Source: an uncultured Verrucomicrobiota bacterium (GTDB taxonomy: Bacteria; Verrucomicrobiota; Verrucomicrobiae; Opitutales; Opitutaceae). From it: 8,291 bases of DNA. Position numbers and translations under genes: made by a program. The notes under the pieces are model-generated. The model was not told the DNA's origin and did no database searches. It saw only the letters and a list, made by a program, of their open reading frames with translations. The DNA lies in contig CAMLNJ010000111.1 in assembly GCA_946481225.1 (NCBI GenBank), positions 1 through 8,291 of the forward strand, in the 5' to 3' direction. This document shows positions 7,110-8,291 of the stretch, piece by piece. The first letter of the stretch is position 1. Each line of letters starts with the position of its first letter.

Positions 7110-8291
7110 ATGTCCGCGACCGTCCCGAATCCCCTCCCCGTAAGCGCCGCCCCGGTTCGCGCCGCCTTGCCCGCCTGGGCCGCGGAACTCGCCCGCGCCT
7201 GGAACAGCGGCGCGCACAGCCTCTTCATCCTCCACGGCAACATCCACGACCTGTTTCCCATCGCCGCGTCCGCCGCCTCCGCACCCGCGCCCGCCGCCGC
7301 GGGCTACGCCGCGCTCGGCGTTTTTCTCCAGCGCCGCCTTTTCGCGGCTCGCGCGCAGGTCTTGCACTACGATCTCGGGGCCGGTCTCACCTTTGCCACG
7401 GCCGCGATGCAGACGGCCTTTTTCGAGTGGCTCAAAATCTACGACGAGGTCGAGGGCACGAACTTTCACCAAGCCGGGCCGCCGCGCGCCTTCCCGTTGC
7501 TCCTGCCCGTGCTGCGGCGCTTTTTCCTGCGCATGGCCGAGGAGACCGGCGAGCGCAGGGGCGTCACCTTGCTGATCAACTACGCCGAAAAGCTCGTCCC
7601 GGAGGCCGCCGACGTGCAGGCGAGCTACGACGAACGCGTCGCTCTGGTGACGCTGCTTTCCTGGGCCGCCTCGCCCGAGCTGCATCGCGGCGACGTGGGC
7701 GTCGTCCTCGTCACCGAGACCATTTCCGAACTTCATCCCGACCTGCTGCAAAACCCGCACGTCGCGCGCGTGCGGATCGATCTGCCGACGCTCGAGGAAC
7801 GCGCCGCCTTTTTGGCCTCCGGTTGGCTTGACCGCCACGCGCCTTCGGCCGGCGGCGGCACCCTCGCGGCCGGTTCCGACCTCGCTCTCGACGATCTCGC
7901 GCGCCGCACCTCCGGTCTGCCTCTCCTGCGCATCGAGCAGTTGCTCGCCACCGCGCTGCGCAACGGCCAGCGCGTCACCGCGACCTACGTCAGCCAGGGA
8001 AAACGCCGCCTCATCGAGGAGTTTTGCGGCGATCTCGTGACCTTCAAGGATCCGAAGCCCGGCCGCTCGCTCGATCTCGTGGCGACGCACGTGGCGGCCA
8101 AGGCGCGCCTGCGCGAGCTGGCGAAACTGATCCGCGAGGGGCACCACTCGGTCGTCGAACGAGGCGTGCTCGTGCCTGGGCGGGTGGGCGTGGGAAAATC
8201 GTTTCTCATCGACTGCTTCGCGAGCGAGTGCGGCCTGCCCGTGCTCGAGCTGGGCCAGTTCCGCTCCAAGTGGGTGGGGGAGACGGAGCGT
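7110..8291 (+). CDS. AAA+ ATPase with degenerate N-terminal AAA-like module and classical C-terminal AAA domain (3' end cut)
   Basis: The frame is open from ATG 7110 to the right edge (394 codons). Residues about 30-290 look like a degenerate AAA module: LFILHGNIHDLF (38-49) in the place of a P-loop with no GKS/T; VTLLINYAE (152-160) like a Walker B strand with its acidic pair altered; VGVVLVTET (196-204) like sensor 1; then LPTLEERAAFL and a lid-like helical part (LARRTSGLPLLRIEQLL, 263-279). A second, active-looking domain begins near 325: Walker A GRVGVGKS (357-364, Lys363), then GLPVLELGQFRSKWVGETER ending the window, with the aromatic pore-loop motif Lys387-Trp388-Val-Gly-Glu. This two-module plan resembles Ycf46-like AAA proteins; the pore loop resembles Vps4 (SKW[LM]GE). 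Walker B, sensor and arginine finger of the active domain lie outside. It probably remodels proteins by ATP-driven threading in the cytoplasm; the pspA-like product upstream is the natural candidate substrate. No Shine-Dalgarno is visible. Confidence 0.88.
   Translation, partial: MSATVPNPLPVSAAPVRAALPAWAAELARAWNSGAHSLFILHGNIHDLFPIAASAASAPAPAAAGYAALGVFLQRRLFAARAQVLHYDLGAGLTFATAAMQTAFFEWLKIYDEVEGTNFHQAGPPRAFPLLLPVLRRFFLRMAEETGERRGVTLLINYAEKLVPEAADVQASYDERVALVTLLSWAASPELHRGDVGVVLVTETISELHPDLLQNPHVARVRIDLPTLEERAAFLASGWLDRHAPSAGGGTLAAGSDLALDDLARRTSGLPLLRIEQLLATALRNGQRVTATYVSQGKRRLIEEFCGDLVTFKDPKPGRSLDLVATHVAAKARLRELAKLIREGHHSVVERGVLVPGRVGVGKSFLIDCFASECGLPVLELGQFRSKWVGETER

Noticed and set aside
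6570..8147. 525-codon minus-strand open frame opposite the coiled-coil and AAA genes
   Set aside because: It crosses two plus-strand genes and their gap; the plus strand has a clear Walker A and pore loop, and the minus product has low-complexity Gly/Arg stretches and no recognisable domain.

Overview
The window is GC-rich, C-ending-codon DNA that is densely coded on the plus strand only. Gene content and intergenic palindromes fit a Gram-negative member of the Verrucomicrobiota, most likely Opitutaceae. This is an inference from style: there is no rRNA or other marker in the window. The OmpA-type peptidoglycan-binding domain does support a diderm envelope.

Layout. (1) Positions 2-781 hold the C-terminal third of phosphoenolpyruvate carboxylase (ppc), cut by the window edge. 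(2) Positions 924-3164 hold a complete glycogen branching enzyme (glgB) with its catalytic residues intact. (3) Positions 3165-3544 are a 380-base non-coding stretch. It opens with a near-perfect long palindrome and continues as a GC-rich leader full of competing short hairpins. (4) From 3545 to the right edge lies a four-gene, same-strand cluster that looks like one envelope-associated operon. Its genes are a PspA/IM30-like protein (ESCRT-III superfamily), a membrane-anchored periplasmic solute-binding domain fused to an OmpA-type domain, an unrecognised protein with a membrane hairpin and a long coiled coil, and the first 394 codons of an AAA+ ATPase. That ATPase has a P-loop-less first AAA-like module followed by an intact Walker A and a Vps4-like K-W-V-G-E pore-loop motif.

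How the genes may work together. ppc and glgB are central carbon and glycogen metabolism and look unrelated to the rest. In the cluster, the fusion protein would read a periplasmic ligand or the cell-wall state, the coiled-coil protein would be an inner-membrane adaptor, PspA would form a membrane-remodelling scaffold, and the AAA+ protein would disassemble or remodel that scaffold. This would parallel Vps4 acting on ESCRT-III. The last step is a hypothesis from gene order and motifs, not something the sequence proves.

Small-scale features worth noting are five exact-period heptanucleotide repeats immediately before the start codon of the fusion gene, a second REP-like hairpin between the fusion gene and the coiled-coil gene, and the absence of recognisable Shine-Dalgarno sequences in front of all four cluster genes.
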